NCBI GenBank assembly: GCA_900618425.1
Contig: UZAN01039993.1
Span: forward strand, 78,423-97,962
DNA length: 19,540 nucleotides
Direction of reading: 5' to 3'
Source: Echinostoma caproni
Taxonomy: Eukaryota; Platyhelminthes; Trematoda; Plagiorchiida; Echinostomatidae
Part shown: piece after piece, positions 19,203 to 19,540 of the stretch
Layout of the letters: each line of letters begins with the position of its first letter
Position numbering within the stretch: position 1 is the stretch's first letter
Program-made: the position numbers and the translations under genes
Notes under the pieces: generated by a model
Told to the model about the DNA's origin: nothing
What the model saw: the letters and a program-made list of their open reading frames with translations, nothing else
Database searches by the model: none

Positions 19203-19540
19203 CGGTTTAGTTATTTCACGATCTGTAAGAATCCAGGCAGTATACAGCTGTCACTCGACTAATTCTCAATTCACATTTTGAAATGTCGAAAAATAAACCA
19301 AATCGAATTTGTCTTAGAAGGTGGTCCTTATACACTAGTGAGGCATATCCTGATTTCATTCATAAATGTTGACAGAGTGGAGTGGGTCTGGTAAAATTAG
19401 ATGGGGATAGTTTTTCAGGCACCCAGAAATGGATGTTTCTTCCGTTTAATCTGGCATTATCCGTTTAACCATTTGACCCTCACTTTTTCAATATGACAAT
19501 TTCAGTTTTTTTTCACTTGCCTTCTAATGCTGGAAAGTTT

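Larger units (their letters stand above)
17178..19540. other. Simple-repeat-rich sequence without a convincing gene
   Basis: Several microsatellites, two ambiguous bases, a hairpin and a TATA-like site. A good donor-like site GGGACAG|GTAAAA at 18553 follows a short open frame, but the upstream acceptor is poor. No downstream channel transmembrane exon could be found. Confidence 0.55.

Noticed and set aside
1..19540. CRISPR array, prophage, insertion sequence or bacterial operon
   Set aside because: No spaced direct repeats, no long adjacent frames, no ribosome binding sites; the sequence has eukaryotic character.
1..19540. Retrotransposon reverse transcriptase or transposase
   Set aside because: No YADD-type, DDE-type or zinc-knuckle motif was found in the open frames on either strand.

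Overview
This window looks like non-coding or intron-rich DNA from an animal genome. It contains no long open reading frame: the longest uninterrupted frame is about 120 codons, and the frames of 60 codons or more are about as numerous as expected by chance at this base composition (my rough estimate, not computed). There is no bacterial operon layout, rRNA, intact tRNA or CRISPR array. The sequence is AT-rich and dotted with simple repeats: (TA)n, (TG)n, (TA)n(TG)n compounds, (TTA)14, (ACT)13 and (ACT)19(TGG)5. It also has short open frames flanked by plausible GT/AG splice sites with pyrimidine tracts, and at least one candidate intron of only 83 bp. This fits an invertebrate metazoan. A flatworm (trematode or cestode) is my best guess, but that is inference and not a proven assignment.

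Layout. 1-2890: G/purine-rich start, then sequence with no convincing gene. 2897-3825: tentative three-exon minus-strand model whose splice phases agree, next to a 36-bp alternating purine-pyrimidine tract. 4536-4577: (TTA)14. 5345-6114: two weaker minus-strand exon candidates. 6257-6330: tRNA-like/SINE-like relic. 6330-10812: mostly simple repeats, a G-quadruplex motif and a TATA-like site. 10813-10938: possible terminal exon on the plus strand. 12050-12130: second tRNA-like relic. 13300-13410 and 15590-15700: two copies of a roughly 108-bp dispersed repeat. 13470-14561: three weak plus-strand exon candidates. 16024-16097: the best tRNA-like relic. 16685-17177: the most interesting coding signal, a short exon-like frame carrying the C-x8-C-x-C cysteine signature of DEG/ENaC (ASIC-type) sodium channels, followed by a well-formed 83-bp candidate intron. 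17178-19540: simple repeats, a hairpin and a TATA-like site.

No gene can be read through completely. The candidate exons are hypotheses from splice-site and frame reading by eye; most could be chance. Only the channel-like segment gives a family hint. I found no evidence of a new defence, mobile or regulatory system. The observations best worth checking are the channel-like exon or relic, the dispersed repeat pair and the tRNA-derived element relics.
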